Below are positions 8,620 to 17,263 of a DNA stretch of 64,000 bases, one piece after another (position 1 is the first letter of the stretch; the number at the start of each line of letters is the position of its first letter). A program made the position numbers and the translations under genes. The stretch is from an uncultured Paracoccaceae bacterium (lineage in GTDB: Bacteria > Pseudomonadota > Alphaproteobacteria > Rhodobacterales > Rhodobacteraceae). The notes below the pieces were generated by a model, which saw only the letters and a list, made by a program, of their open reading frames with translations, ran no database searches and was not told where the DNA came from. The DNA lies in the NCBI GenBank assembly GCA_937872465.1, contig CALMSR010000059.1, forward strand, positions 1-64,000. The letters are read 5' to 3'.

Positions 8620-9449
8620 GACGCCCGCGCCCGCTTCTCGATCCCGTCGGGCGTCCAGACCAGCCCGCTCCGCCGCTCCGCGCGCACCCGCGCTTTGTTG
8701 GCGCGCTTGTGCTCGGGATCGGCATAACCGCGCGGATGCTCGAGATGCACCAAGGGCGCGGTATAGCGCAGATGCTGGCCCGGCACGCCGCTGTTGGCGA
8801 GGCGCACGCCCAGCTCCTTGTCGCCGCCGCCGTATTTCATGGTCTCGTCGAAGCCGTTGACGGCGAGAAGCGCCGCGCGGAACGCCGAGGCATTGGCGCC
8901 GCACCAGGCGCGCTGCACCGGCGTCGCCCGGTCGAGCAGGGCCATGACCGGCTCGGGGAAGGGCATGGTCTTGAGCCATGTGCCGAAGCGGTCGATGGCG
9001 CGCATCCGGCGCAGCCAGGCGCGCTCGAAGACCCGGCCAGAGACGACATCCTCGACCGTCACCGCCGCGGTGGCCTCGGCGTCGAGCCGGATCAGGCTGC
9101 CCGACGAGAACCGGTCCGGGCGGGCCATCGCCACATGCCTTCCGATGAAACCCGGATGGATCAGCACGTCGCCGTCGATGAACACGAGGAATTCGGCCTC
9201 GGAGGTTGCGATCGCGCGGTTGAGGATCGCGCCCTTCTCGAAGCCGCGGTCCTCGTGCCAGACATGGCGGATCGGTGGTGACGGCCGGGCGGCGGCGACC
9301 TCGGCGATCGCGGCGGCGGTCTCGGGCCCCGAGCCGTCGTCGGCGATGCAGATCGATCCCGGCTGCAGGCGCTGCGCGGCCACCGAGGCGAGGCAGAGCC
9401 GCAGCGGCCCGGGGCTGTTGTAGGTCGCGACGATCAGCTCGATGCGCAT
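8616..9449 (-). CDS. Glycosyltransferase family 2
   Basis: This 277-residue protein is a classic GT2 enzyme. MRIELIVATYNSPGPLRLCLASV leads into CIADDGSGPET, then FLVFIDGDVLIHPGF supplies the DxD motif. GFDETMKYGGGDKELGVRL is the galactosyltransferase-like C-terminal acceptor segment. It is probably cytoplasmic or membrane-associated and adds a sugar to a surface glycan. It lies 4 bp after the upstream gene and overlaps the next one. Confidence 0.92.
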   Translation of the reverse strand: MRIELIVATYNSPGPLRLCLASVAAQRLQPGSICIADDGSGPETAAAIAEVAAARPSPPIRHVWHEDRGFEKGAILNRAIATSEAEFLVFIDGDVLIHPGFIGRHVAMARPDRFSSGSLIRLDAEATAAVTVEDVVSGRVFERAWLRRMRAIDRFGTWLKTMPFPEPVMALLDRATPVQRAWCGANASAFRAALLAVNGFDETMKYGGGDKELGVRLANSGVPGQHLRYTAPLVHLEHPRGYADPEHKRANKARVRAERRSGLVWTPDGIEKRARAS

Positions 9450-9453
9450 GGGA

Positions 9454-10356
9454 TCAACCCGAGCCGATCCGCGCCAGGAAGTCCAGCGCGGCGCGGTCCT
9501 CGACCTCCTCGGCCTCGATATTGGCCACCGTGCGCCGGACCTTGCGCGCATATTCGCCCGATTTGTCGCGCAGGTTCGGCCCCCGGGCAATCTTCGCGGC
9601 GAGCTCCGATTCCGAGCGCGTGTAGTAGTGGTTGAGCTGGACATGGGCCGCCGAATAGAACTCCCGCCGGCCCCGCTCGCCCTCGGCGGCCCGAAGGCCG
9701 AGATCGTTGCAGGCGGCGGCGGATCCGTCGGTCTCCATCGCATGGATGCGCACCGCGGTCAGGTGGCAGGGATCGACGATGTACTTGAAGGCCCGGATCC
9801 CGCGCGCCTCGCTCATGGGATCGGCCGCGCGCCTGAGATAATTCGCCACGACGCCGCCCTCCGGCGGCTCGACATGCCCGGAGCGCCCGAACATGTGCCA
9901 GGGCAGCGCGATGCTGCGGCAGCCTTCCAGATGGGCGAGGGCATCGTTCAGGCTGCGCGCCTGCCGCGGCACCAGGAATTCGTCGATGTCGATGAAGGCC
10001 ATCCAGCGCAGGTCGCGGCCGAAATTGCGCGCCGCATGGGCATAGGCGAGCGCCTGATTGTGGATCTCGCGCCCCATCCTCGCGTCGCGGAACACCTGGT
10101 CCCAGGGAAGGATCGCCAGCGCCTCCGCCGGCAGGGTTCCGCGCAGGACCGCGAGCGTCCCGTCGGTGCAGCCGTTGTCATAGACGATGTAGCGGCGGAC
10201 GCCGGCCGCGGCGTGGAAGGCCGCCCATTCGCCGATATGGCGTTCCTCGTTGCGCACGATCGCGGCGATGGCGAGCCCGTGGCGGTCGGGCGCCGGCGCG
10301 GGCGGCGTGATCGCGATCTTGCTGATCTTGCCGAGGATCGGGAGTTTCCAGAGCAT
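9454..10356 (-). CDS. Glycosyltransferase family 92-like protein
   Basis: The protein (300 residues from this start) opens with LAIAAIVRNEERHIGEW and RYIVYDNGCTDGTLAVL, then has WMAFIDIDEFLVP, whose DIDEF is the expected metal-binding site. HYYTRSESELAAKI near the C-terminus is also typical of GT92 (DUF23) proteins. I prefer the ATG at 10356, with AAGG upstream, over an in-frame GTG at 10392. It is first in the minus-strand glycosyltransferase block and is divergent from the ROK kinase gene. Confidence 0.85.
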   Translation of the reverse strand: MLWKLPILGKISKIAITPPAPAPDRHGLAIAAIVRNEERHIGEWAAFHAAAGVRRYIVYDNGCTDGTLAVLRGTLPAEALAILPWDQVFRDARMGREIHNQALAYAHAARNFGRDLRWMAFIDIDEFLVPRQARSLNDALAHLEGCRSIALPWHMFGRSGHVEPPEGGVVANYLRRAADPMSEARGIRAFKYIVDPCHLTAVRIHAMETDGSAAACNDLGLRAAEGERGRREFYSAAHVQLNHYYTRSESELAAKIARGPNLRDKSGEYARKVRRTVANIEAEEVEDRAALDFLARIGSG

Positions 10357-10474
10357 GCCCGGGCCTTGCTGCCTGACGGCGCCCTCTAGCACCCGCCCGG
10401 AAGGATGGCAAAGGGCCGTTGCGCCGCGGGGCCGCGGTTCCTAATCTGGTCGGGCGGGAACAGTGGAGGCGCCT

Positions 10475-11377
10475 ATGCGGCTGGGGCTCGACTATGGCGG
10501 CACCAAGATCGAGGGCATCGTGCTCGCTCCGGACGGAACCGAGCGCGCCCGGGCCCGGGTGCCGACGCCGCGGCACGATTATCCCGGCGGGATCAGGGTG
10601 ATCCGCGATCTGATGCTGCATCTCGAGGACATGGCCGGCGCGCGGATCGAGCAGGTCGGCATCGGCGTGCCGGGATCGGTCGACCGAACGACGGGGCGGG
10701 TGACGCTCGGCAACTCGACCTGGCTGCACGGCCACGACCTCCGGGGCGATCTCACCGAGGCGCTGAAGCGGCCGGTGAAGATCGCCAACGACGCCAATTG
10801 CTTCGCGCTTTCCGAGGCCGTCGATGGCGCGGCGGCGGGGGCGGAGGTCGTCTTCGGCGTCATCCTGGGCACCGGCGTGGGCGGCGGCTTCGTGGTGCAT
10901 GGAAGGCTCATCGAGGGCGTGAACGCCATCGGCGGGGAATGGGGCCATATCCCGCTCCCCACGCCGCGGGACGACGAGCGGCCGGGGCCGCTCTGTTCCT
11001 GCGGCGTGCCGGGCCATACCGAATCCTGGCTCTCGGGCCCCAATCTCGCCGCGGATCACGCCCGGCGGATCGGCGCGACCGAGGGCGAGGGGCCCAAGGT
11101 CCAGGAGATCGTCGTGCTGGCGCGCGGCGGCGATGCGGCGGCGGAGGAGACCCTGCGGCGCTTCGAGGACCGGCTCGGCCGCTCGCTCGCGGTGATCGTC
11201 AACATCCTCGACCCCGACGTGATCGTGCTCGGCGGCGGCCTCTCGAACATCGCCCGCCTCTACGAGAACGTGCCCGCGCTCGTCGAGCCGCATGTCTTCG
11301 GGGACAAGTTCAACACCCGGATCGTGCGCAACCGGCACGGCGACAGCTCCGGCGTGCGCGGCGCCGCCTGGCTCTAG
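10475..11377 (+). CDS. ROK family sugar kinase
   Basis: This 300-residue cytoplasmic kinase has the ATP-binding signature GLDYGGTKIEG at the N-terminus. The sugar site is IANDANCFALSEA, and the ROK segment is LGTGVGGGFVVHGRLIEGVNAIGGEWGH. The usual zinc motif CxCGxxGC is here CSCGVPGHTES, so His replaces the third Cys. GGAGG at 10465 with 5-bp spacing supports the ATG at 10475 over a GTG at 10463. The substrate (glucose, fructose or N-acetylglucosamine) cannot be told. Its stop codon overlaps that of the convergent rluA-like gene. Confidence 0.9.
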   Translation: MRLGLDYGGTKIEGIVLAPDGTERARARVPTPRHDYPGGIRVIRDLMLHLEDMAGARIEQVGIGVPGSVDRTTGRVTLGNSTWLHGHDLRGDLTEALKRPVKIANDANCFALSEAVDGAAAGAEVVFGVILGTGVGGGFVVHGRLIEGVNAIGGEWGHIPLPTPRDDERPGPLCSCGVPGHTESWLSGPNLAADHARRIGATEGEGPKVQEIVVLARGGDAAAEETLRRFEDRLGRSLAVIVNILDPDVIVLGGGLSNIARLYENVPALVEPHVFGDKFNTRIVRNRHGDSSGVRGAAWL

Positions 11378-12027
11378 AAGGGCACCGGCGCGTCGAATTC
11401 GACCCAGGCCCCGCCGTCGGGATGGCGGAAGGCGAGGCTCTCGGCATGGAGCTGGAGCCTGTCCGCCGCCGCCTGCGCCTCCGGCGGCCCGTAGAAGGGA
11501 TCGCCGAGGATCGGATGGCCGAGTGCCAGCAGATGCACCCGCAGCTGGTGGCTGCGCCCGGTCAGCGGCGAGAGCTGCAGCCGCGTCGCGCCGGCCTCGC
11601 GGGCGAGCACCCGCCAGTCGGTGATCGCCGGCTTGCCGCGCAGGTGGCAGACCATCTGCCGCGGCCGGTTCGGCCAGTCGCAGATCAGCGGCAGGTCGAT
11701 GCGCCCCGAATCGGCCTGCGGATGGCCCCGAACCCGCGCCACATAGCCCTTGCGCACCTGCCGCCGCTCGAATTGCCAGTTGAGATGGCGCTGGGCGAGC
11801 GCATTGCGCGCGAAGACCATCACGCCGGAAGTGTCGCGGTCGAGCCGGTGCACGAGCAGCGCGCCGGGGAAGGCGGCGCGAACCCGCGCCTCCAGGCAAT
11901 CCTGCGGCCCCGGCGGCTTCGCCGGAACGCTGAGCAGGCCCGAGGGCTTGTCGAGCACCACGAGCATCGCATCGGCATGGCGGATCCGGAGGCCCGTCCC
12001 GACGGTCTCCGCGGTCAGCGCGCGCAT
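11374..12027 (-). CDS. RluA family RNA pseudouridine synthase
   Basis: The catalytic motif LVHRLDRDTSGVMVFAR holds the Asp nucleophile, preceded by VVLDKPSGLLSVP. Length (217 residues from this ATG) matches RluA, the dual-specificity enzyme for 23S U746 and tRNA position 32. There is no S4 domain, as expected for RluA. An in-frame ATG at 12051 would add 8 residues. RluA itself is likely but not certain, because RluA-family specificities are hard to separate by sequence alone. Confidence 0.88.
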   Translation of the reverse strand: MRALTAETVGTGLRIRHADAMLVVLDKPSGLLSVPAKPPGPQDCLEARVRAAFPGALLVHRLDRDTSGVMVFARNALAQRHLNWQFERRQVRKGYVARVRGHPQADSGRIDLPLICDWPNRPRQMVCHLRGKPAITDWRVLAREAGATRLQLSPLTGRSHQLRVHLLALGHPILGDPFYGPPEAQAAADRLQLHAESLAFRHPDGGAWVEFDAPVPF

Positions 12028-12608
12028 GGAAAAGCCCCGATCATCGCGCATTCGCTCGCCGCTGCGGCCCCCGGTGTCAAGGCCGGGCGGGACCGGAGGC
12101 CGGCCCGGATCGCCCCGGCATCGGGCGGAAGGGCCGCAGGGGCCCGGAAACAGCCGGATTTCCCGCGGGATCGATGGCCCGCAGGTCCGGCATTTCGGCC
12201 CCTTGCCTTCGGCCGGCGAAGCTCGGCGCGCTATCCCTCGAAGCCGGTAACGCCCCTTTAAGCTTTGCGGCGCAGTCTCGCCGTCGCGTCGCGCAGGTCG
12301 ATGGAGAACGGGATGACAGCCCAGTATCTTGAGTGTGTTCTGGCGGGTCTCGTATCGCTGCTTATGGCTATGGCGCCCGGTGTACGGGCCGCGTCCGCGC
12401 GGCCTGTTCCGGTGCGCGTCTCCCCGCCTTCGCCGGCCCGTGCGGCGCACCCCAAGAGCCGCTAGCGCCCGGTTCCGGGCTTTCGCCCGCCCCCGAAGCC
12501 GCAGCGAATACCGGGTCGCACCGACGCCGGAACGCCGTCAATATTCTGAATGTGTTTGATTCTGCCGCGATTGTTCTGCCAGTTTGTGGCCTGAGCAACG
12601 GGGGGGAG
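12028..12608. other. Spacer between divergent rluA-like and uspA genes
   Basis: This 580-bp stretch should hold the promoters for the minus-strand pseudouridine synthase and the plus-strand uspA. I see GC hairpins, for example GGCCGCG/CGCGGCC around 12390-12408, and one weak small-protein candidate at 12313. No recognisable operator was found. Confidence 0.5.
12313..12465 (+). CDS. Possible small secreted or membrane peptide (50 aa)
   Basis: An ATG with GGAG 6 bp upstream opens a 50-codon frame. Its first half, LECVLAGLVSLLMAMAPGVRA, looks like a signal peptide or membrane segment; the rest is Pro/Arg/Ala-rich. I recognise no family. It could be a chance frame in GC-rich DNA. Confidence 0.25.
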   Translation: MTAQYLECVLAGLVSLLMAMAPGVRAASARPVPVRVSPPSPARAAHPKSR

Positions 12609-13067
12609 ATGCAGATGACCCGCATTCTGGTCGGGCTGGACGGTTCTGCGCCGGGAGAGAGAGCCCTGGCACATGGCAAGATGCTTGCCAGTTTGATCGG
12701 CGATTGCGAGCTCATCCTGGTCTATGTGATCGAATGGTCGCCCTACGAGTTCCACACGCCGCAGGAGCTCGACGAACGGCACAAGCGCCGCGAGGAGGAG
12801 CTCGCGCAGGCCCATGCGCATATCCTCGAACCGGCGCGGAAGGCAACCGAGGCCGAGGGCTTCAAGGTGGAGACGGTCGTGCGGCACGGCGATCCCGTGT
12901 CGATCCTGGAGGAGCTCGCGGTCGCCAGGGGCGCGGCGCAGATCGTCATCGGGCGGACGGGCCATCGCGGCATGCGCGAGCGGCTCTTCGGTGGCGTGTC
13001 GGGCAAACTGATCGCAACGGCGAGCGTGCCGGTGACGATCATTCCGGAAACGGGGGCAGATCAATGA
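12609..13067 (+). CDS. Universal stress protein, UspA family
   Basis: This 152-residue protein is one Usp domain. [15 protein letters not shown] is at the N-terminus, and the ATP-binding signature [34 protein letters not shown] is near the C-terminus (G2xG9G(S/T) type). It overlaps the downstream symporter gene by ATGA, so the two are translationally coupled. A Usp encoded with a transporter recalls TeaD, which controls the ectoine TRAP transporter in Halomonas. Regulation of the symporter by this protein is therefore a reasonable inference. Confidence 0.93.
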   Translation: MQMTRILVGLDGSAPGERALAHGKMLASLIGDCELILVYVIEWSPYEFHTPQELDERHKRREEELAQAHAHILEPARKATEAEGFKVETVVRHGDPVSILEELAVARGAAQIVIGRTGHRGMRERLFGGVSGKLIATASVPVTIIPETGADQ

Positions 13068-14764
13068 CCGAATTGCAGAGAATGTCGCGCATCCCGGCCG
13101 TGCTGCTGGCGGTGCTCGGTCTGGTGCTGATGCTGGCGGCATCGCCGCTCGCCGCGCAGGAGGCCACCGATCCCGTCGCCTCCGAGCAGGAGGGCGCCGC
13201 GCCGGATGCGGTGATGGAGGAAACCCAGCAGGGCGCCGTGGTCGAAGAGCCGGCGGTGGAGACCGCCCCGGCCGCCCTGACCATCGACCAGAAGGTCGAC
13301 CAGGTCTTCGCCTCCTCGACCGGCTGGTTCGTCTCGCTGATCTTCGCACCGTTGCCGGGCACGAGCTTTCCCTGGATCGTTCTCTGGCTCGTGGTGGGCG
13401 CGACGGTCTTCACGCTCTATTTCCGCTTCATCCAGTTCCGCGCCTTCGGCCATGCCATCAGCCTGGTCAGGGGCGACTATTCCGACCCCAACGACGCGGG
13501 CGAGGTCAGCCACTTCCAGGCGCTCGCCACCGCGCTCTCGGGCACGGTCGGTCTGGGCAACATCGCCGGCGTGGCGGTGGCGGTCGGAATCGGCGGCCCC
13601 GGGGCCACCTTCTGGATGATCCTCGCCGGCCTGATGGGCATGGCCTCGAAATTCACCGAATGCACGCTCGGCGTGAAGTACCGCAACGAATACGAGGACG
13701 GCACCGTCTCGGGCGGCCCGATGTACTACATGGTCAAGGGCTTCCGCGAGCGCGGTCTCGCGGGCGGCGGGATCATGGCGATCGTCTTCTCGATCTTCTG
13801 CATCCTCGGCTCCTTCGGTGGCGGCAACATGTTCCAGGCCAACCAGGCCCACGCCCAGCTCTCGGGGATCCTGGGAGACTATCCGGGCTGGATTACTGGC
13901 GTGATTTTCGCCGCGATCGTGTTCGCAGTCATCGTGGGCGGCATCAAGTCCATCGCCAGGGTGACCGAGAAGGTCGTGCCGTTCATGGGCATCCTCTACG
14001 TCGGCACGGCGCTGCTGATCATCGCGATCAACTACCACCAGATCGGCTGGGCCTTCAGCCAGATCTTCGCCGGCGCCTTCACCGGGCTCGGGGTCGCGGG
14101 CGGGCTGGTCGGGGCACTGATCCAGGGCTTCAAGCGCGCCGCCTTCTCCAACGAGGCGGGCGTCGGCTCCGCGGCCATCGCGCATTCGGCCGTCCGCACC
14201 AAGGAGCCGGTGACCGAGGGCGTCGTCTCGCTGCTCGAGCCCTTCATCGACACCGTGGTGATCTGCACCATGACCGCGCTGGTGATCACCATCTCGGGCG
14301 TGCAGCAGATCGACCCGGAGACCGGCCTCTTCATCCTCAACGACGCCGGCATGATCGCCACCACGGGCGACGTCCAGGGCGTTCAGCTGACCTCGGCGGC
14401 CTTCGCCACGGGACTGAGCTGGTTTCCCTACGTCCTGGCCATCGCGGTGATCCTCTTCGCCTTCTCGACGATGATCTCCTGGTCCTACTACGGGCTGAAG
14501 GCCTGGACCTACCTCTTCGGCGAGGGCAAGACGACGGAACTGGTCTTCAAGCTGCTCTTCTGCTTCTTCGTCATCGTCGGCGCGGCCGCCCAGCTCGGCG
14601 CGGTGATCGACTTCTCCGACGCGATGATCTTCGCCATGGCGGTCGTGAACATCATCGCGCTCTACTGCCTGCTGCCGATCGTGCGGCGCGAGGTCAATTC
14701 CTACTTCGACCGGCTGCGCTCGGGCGAGATCCGCAAGTTCGGCGCCCACGCCGCGGCCGAATAA
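13064..14764 (+). CDS. Na+/alanine (glycine) symporter, AGCS family
   Basis: This 566-residue inner-membrane protein carries AGCS signatures such as [36 protein letters not shown] and [22 protein letters not shown]. It probably imports alanine or glycine with sodium. The N-terminus is unusual: a signal-peptide-like stretch (about residues 10-32, ending ASPLAAQ) is followed by roughly 50 acidic, Ala/Glu-rich residues before the usual start of the family. It is coupled to the uspA gene by overlap. Confidence 0.93.
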   Translation: MTELQRMSRIPAVLLAVLGLVLMLAASPLAAQEATDPVASEQEGAAPDAVMEETQQGAVVEEPAVETAPAALTIDQKVDQVFASSTGWFVSLIFAPLPGTSFPWIVLWLVVGATVFTLYFRFIQFRAFGHAISLVRGDYSDPNDAGEVSHFQALATALSGTVGLGNIAGVAVAVGIGGPGATFWMILAGLMGMASKFTECTLGVKYRNEYEDGTVSGGPMYYMVKGFRERGLAGGGIMAIVFSIFCILGSFGGGNMFQANQAHAQLSGILGDYPGWITGVIFAAIVFAVIVGGIKSIARVTEKVVPFMGILYVGTALLIIAINYHQIGWAFSQIFAGAFTGLGVAGGLVGALIQGFKRAAFSNEAGVGSAAIAHSAVRTKEPVTEGVVSLLEPFIDTVVICTMTALVITISGVQQIDPETGLFILNDAGMIATTGDVQGVQLTSAAFATGLSWFPYVLAIAVILFAFSTMISWSYYGLKAWTYLFGEGKTTELVFKLLFCFFVIVGAAAQLGAVIDFSDAMIFAMAVVNIIALYCLLPIVRREVNSYFDRLRSGEIRKFGAHAAAE

Positions 14765-14778
14765 GGCGACCGCAGGGG

Positions 14779-14800
14779 AGCCGCCGCCGTCGCGGCGGCT
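14779..14800 (+). terminator. Hairpin after the AGCS symporter gene
   Basis: An 8-bp stem, AGCCGCCG/CGGCGGCT, with a 6-nt loop lies 15 bp past the stop and is followed by a short TT. It resembles a weak intrinsic terminator. Confidence 0.55.
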
Positions 14801-14915
14801 TCCATTCGTCCTTGGCCCCGTTCACATGTCGCCGCCGCGCCATGGACAGCGGATGCGCCGCGGCGATAGCCTGCGATGCCGCACGGCATTGGCGGCGGGG
14901 GCGGAGAAGCGACGG

Positions 14916-16847
14916 ATGCGCAGATGGCTTGCAGCGGGGCCGGTGCTGGTGGCGGCGCTCTGCCTTCTCGCCCCCGCGCTCCGGGCCAACGAGGCGCCGC
15001 GCCAGCGCTACGTCGGCTCGGACAGCTGCACCGAATGCCATGGGCAGATCGCCGGCCTCTGGGCCGGGTCCGACCACGCGCTCGCCTGGACGCGCCCGAC
15101 CGAGGCGAGCGTGCTGGGCGATTTCGACGACGCATCCTTCGAGCACGGCGGGATCAGCGCAAGGTTCTTCCGGCAGGACGGCGGATTCGCGATCGAGACC
15201 GAGGATGCGGCGGGCGTGCCCCGGGTCTTTCGGGTCGTCGGCGTCGCGGGGATCAGGCCGCTGCAGCAATATCTTCTCGAAGCCGGCCCCGGCCGGACGC
15301 AGGCCTTCGACATCGCCTGGGACGTGGAGCGGGGCCGCTGGTATCCGCTCTATCCCGACCAGCAGCTCCAGCCCGGCGACGGCATGCACTGGACCGGGCC
15401 CTACAAGAGCTGGGAGGCGCGCTGCGCCGAATGCCATGCGACCGGATTCAGGCGCCGCTACGATCCCGCGACGCGGAGCTATTCGCCCGAGGAAGCCGAG
15501 ATCGGGGTGGGATGCGAGGCCTGCCACGGGCCCTCGAGCGCGCATCTCGACTGGGCGAAGGACCCCGCCGCCTACGACCCCACGCAATGGCCGGGCCTGA
15601 CGCCGGAGGGCTTCACGGTGGATCTCGCGGCCTCCGCCGAGACCCAGATCGGGCAATGCGGCGGCTGCCATTCCCGGCGGGAGGCGTTCTTCGACGGCAA
15701 TCCGGTGCCGGGCACGCCCTATCACGACGCCTATTCGCTCTCGCTGCTGCGCGAGGGCCTCTATCACGCCGACGGCTCCATCCAGGACGAGGTCTATGTG
15801 ATGGGCTCCTTCCTGCAATCGAGGATGTATGCCCGCGGCGTGCGCTGCAGCGACTGCCACGACCCGCACAGCACCGAGCTCAGGGCCGAGGGCAATTCGG
15901 TCTGCACGCAATGCCATTCCCCGGCGGCGAACCCGCGCTTCCCCACGCTTCGCAAGGCCGATTACGACACGCCCGAGCATCATTTCCACCAAGCGGGCTC
16001 GGAGGGCGCGCAATGCCGGAACTGCCACATGATCGAGCGCACCTATATGGGCATCGACGACCGTCGCGACCACAGCTTCCGCGTCCCGCGCCCGGATCTC
16101 GCGGCCGAGACCGGCGCCCCGGATGCCTGCACCGATTGCCATTCCGGGCGCGACGCGGCCTGGGCGGCGGCGGAGATCGCGGCGCGCTTTCCCGAGAGCA
16201 CGCGGCGCGGACCGCATTTCTCCACCGTCTTCGCGGCGGCGCGCTGGTCGCCGGAGGCGCAGCGGAGCGAGCTGCTGGCGCTCGCCCGGGATGCGGAGGC
16301 GGCCGGCATCGTGCGGGCGACGGCGATCGAGATGCTCTCGCTGACCGCGGATGCCGAGATCGCCCGCGAGGGCGCGGCGCTGCTCGACGATCCCGACCCG
16401 CTGGTGCGCGCCGCGGCGACCGCGCTGCAGCGCGGGGCGGAGCCGCAGGACCGGATGACCCGCCTCCTGCCCGCCCTGCGCGATCCGCTGCGCTCGGTGC
16501 GGGCCGCCGCCGCCAAGGTCACCATCGACGCGACGGAGCCCGAGGATGCCGCGGAAGGCGCGGCCCTGCGCCGGGCGCGCGCGGAATGGCGCGCCGCGCT
16601 CGCCTCCCGCAGGGATTTCCCCGAGACGCATCTGCAGACCGGCGGCGCGGCGCTGACCCTGCGCGACTGGGACGCGGCCGTCGCCGCCTTCGGCGAGGCG
16701 GTGTCGCTCGATCCGCAGCTGGTCGACGGCTGGTCGATGATCGTGCGCATCCTCGCCGCCACCGGCAGGGAGGCCGAGGCCCGCAACGCCCTCGCCGCGG
16801 CGCTGGCCGCCAATCCGGGCAATCCGACGCTGCTGTCGCTGCGCTAG
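14916..16847 (+). CDS. Octaheme c-type cytochrome with HEAT-like and TPR regions
   Basis: From the ATG that gives a clean signal peptide (MRRWLAAGPVLVAALCLLAPALRA), the protein has 643 residues. Eight CxxCH haem sites can be read: CTECH at 38, then CAECH, CEACH, CGGCH, CSDCH, CTQCH, CRNCH and CTDCH near 170, 199, 248, 310, 330, 367 and 405. After about residue 440 come HEAT-like helical repeats (DDPDPLVRAAATAL, LRDPLRSVRAAAAKV). A TPR-like pair follows near the C-terminus (LRDWDAAVAAFGEAVSLDP). It should be exported and haem-loaded in the periplasm. The N-terminal layout resembles cytochrome c554-type multihaem proteins; its redox partner is unknown. Confidence 0.88.
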   Translation: MRRWLAAGPVLVAALCLLAPALRANEAPRQRYVGSDSCTECHGQIAGLWAGSDHALAWTRPTEASVLGDFDDASFEHGGISARFFRQDGGFAIETEDAAGVPRVFRVVGVAGIRPLQQYLLEAGPGRTQAFDIAWDVERGRWYPLYPDQQLQPGDGMHWTGPYKSWEARCAECHATGFRRRYDPATRSYSPEEAEIGVGCEACHGPSSAHLDWAKDPAAYDPTQWPGLTPEGFTVDLAASAETQIGQCGGCHSRREAFFDGNPVPGTPYHDAYSLSLLREGLYHADGSIQDEVYVMGSFLQSRMYARGVRCSDCHDPHSTELRAEGNSVCTQCHSPAANPRFPTLRKADYDTPEHHFHQAGSEGAQCRNCHMIERTYMGIDDRRDHSFRVPRPDLAAETGAPDACTDCHSGRDAAWAAAEIAARFPESTRRGPHFSTVFAAARWSPEAQRSELLALARDAEAAGIVRATAIEMLSLTADAEIAREGAALLDDPDPLVRAAATALQRGAEPQDRMTRLLPALRDPLRSVRAAAAKVTIDATEPEDAAEGAALRRARAEWRAALASRRDFPETHLQTGGAALTLRDWDAAVAAFGEAVSLDPQLVDGWSMIVRILAATGREAEARNALAAALAANPGNPTLLSLR

Positions 16848-16871
16848 CCGCGGGCCTCTGGACCGGGAGAA

Positions 16872-16890
16872 GGCCGCGCCCCGCGCGGCC
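16872..16890. terminator. Hairpin between octaheme cytochrome and the MoaD-like gene
   Basis: GGCCGCGC and GCGCGGCC form a perfect 8-bp stem around CCC, 24 bp after the cytochrome stop codon. It lies between convergent genes. It overlaps a 24-bp repeat that recurs inverted at 39990. Confidence 0.55.
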
Positions 16891-16906
16891 CGATCGCCAC
16901 GGGTCG
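16883..16906. repeat. 24-bp dispersed repeat, copy 1
   Basis: The 24 bases are identical to the reverse complement of 39990-40013. The sequence begins GCGCGGCCCGATCGCC and ends ACGGGTCG. Both copies are intergenic and lie next to GC hairpins. Confidence 0.75.
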
Positions 16907-17015
16907 AAAGGCGGAATTGGCAGAACCGCGCTTCGATCGCTCCTTGCGGGCGCCAAAGCGTCCCCTCGCCCGGCAGGCACGGATCGCGCACCGCGGCCTT
17001 TCGGGCGGAAGCGAT

Positions 17016-17261
17016 CTATCCCCCGGTCATATAGGGCATCAGCACCACTTCGCTGTCCGGCCCGATCTCGGTGAACCAGGCCTCGCGGTAGATGCGGCCG
17101 TCGAGCGCGAGGCTGACCCCGCGGTCGATCTGGGGCTTCAGGCCCGGATAGGTCTCGGCGAGCCGGTCGAGCAACTCCTTGAAATTGCGCGCCTCGACCT
17201 CGACCTGGCCCTCCCCGCCGGTGAACCGACGCAAGGATCCCCAGAGCGTCACCGCGACCAT
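17016..17261 (-). CDS. MoaD/ThiS-like ubiquitin-fold sulfur carrier
   Basis: The 81-residue protein starts MVAVTLWGSLRRFTGG and ends in the diglycine MTGG that is thiocarboxylated in sulfur carriers. It has the length of MoaD. The gene begins 2 bp after the molybdenum-subunit stop codon and is the last gene of that operon. A second, more canonical moaD with moaE lies at 30811. This copy may therefore serve the nearby molybdoenzyme, for example in sulfuration of its cofactor, which is an inference. Confidence 0.85.
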   Translation of the reverse strand: MVAVTLWGSLRRFTGGEGQVEVEARNFKELLDRLAETYPGLKPQIDRGVSLALDGRIYREAWFTEIGPDSEVVLMPYMTGG

Positions 17262-17263
17262 GG

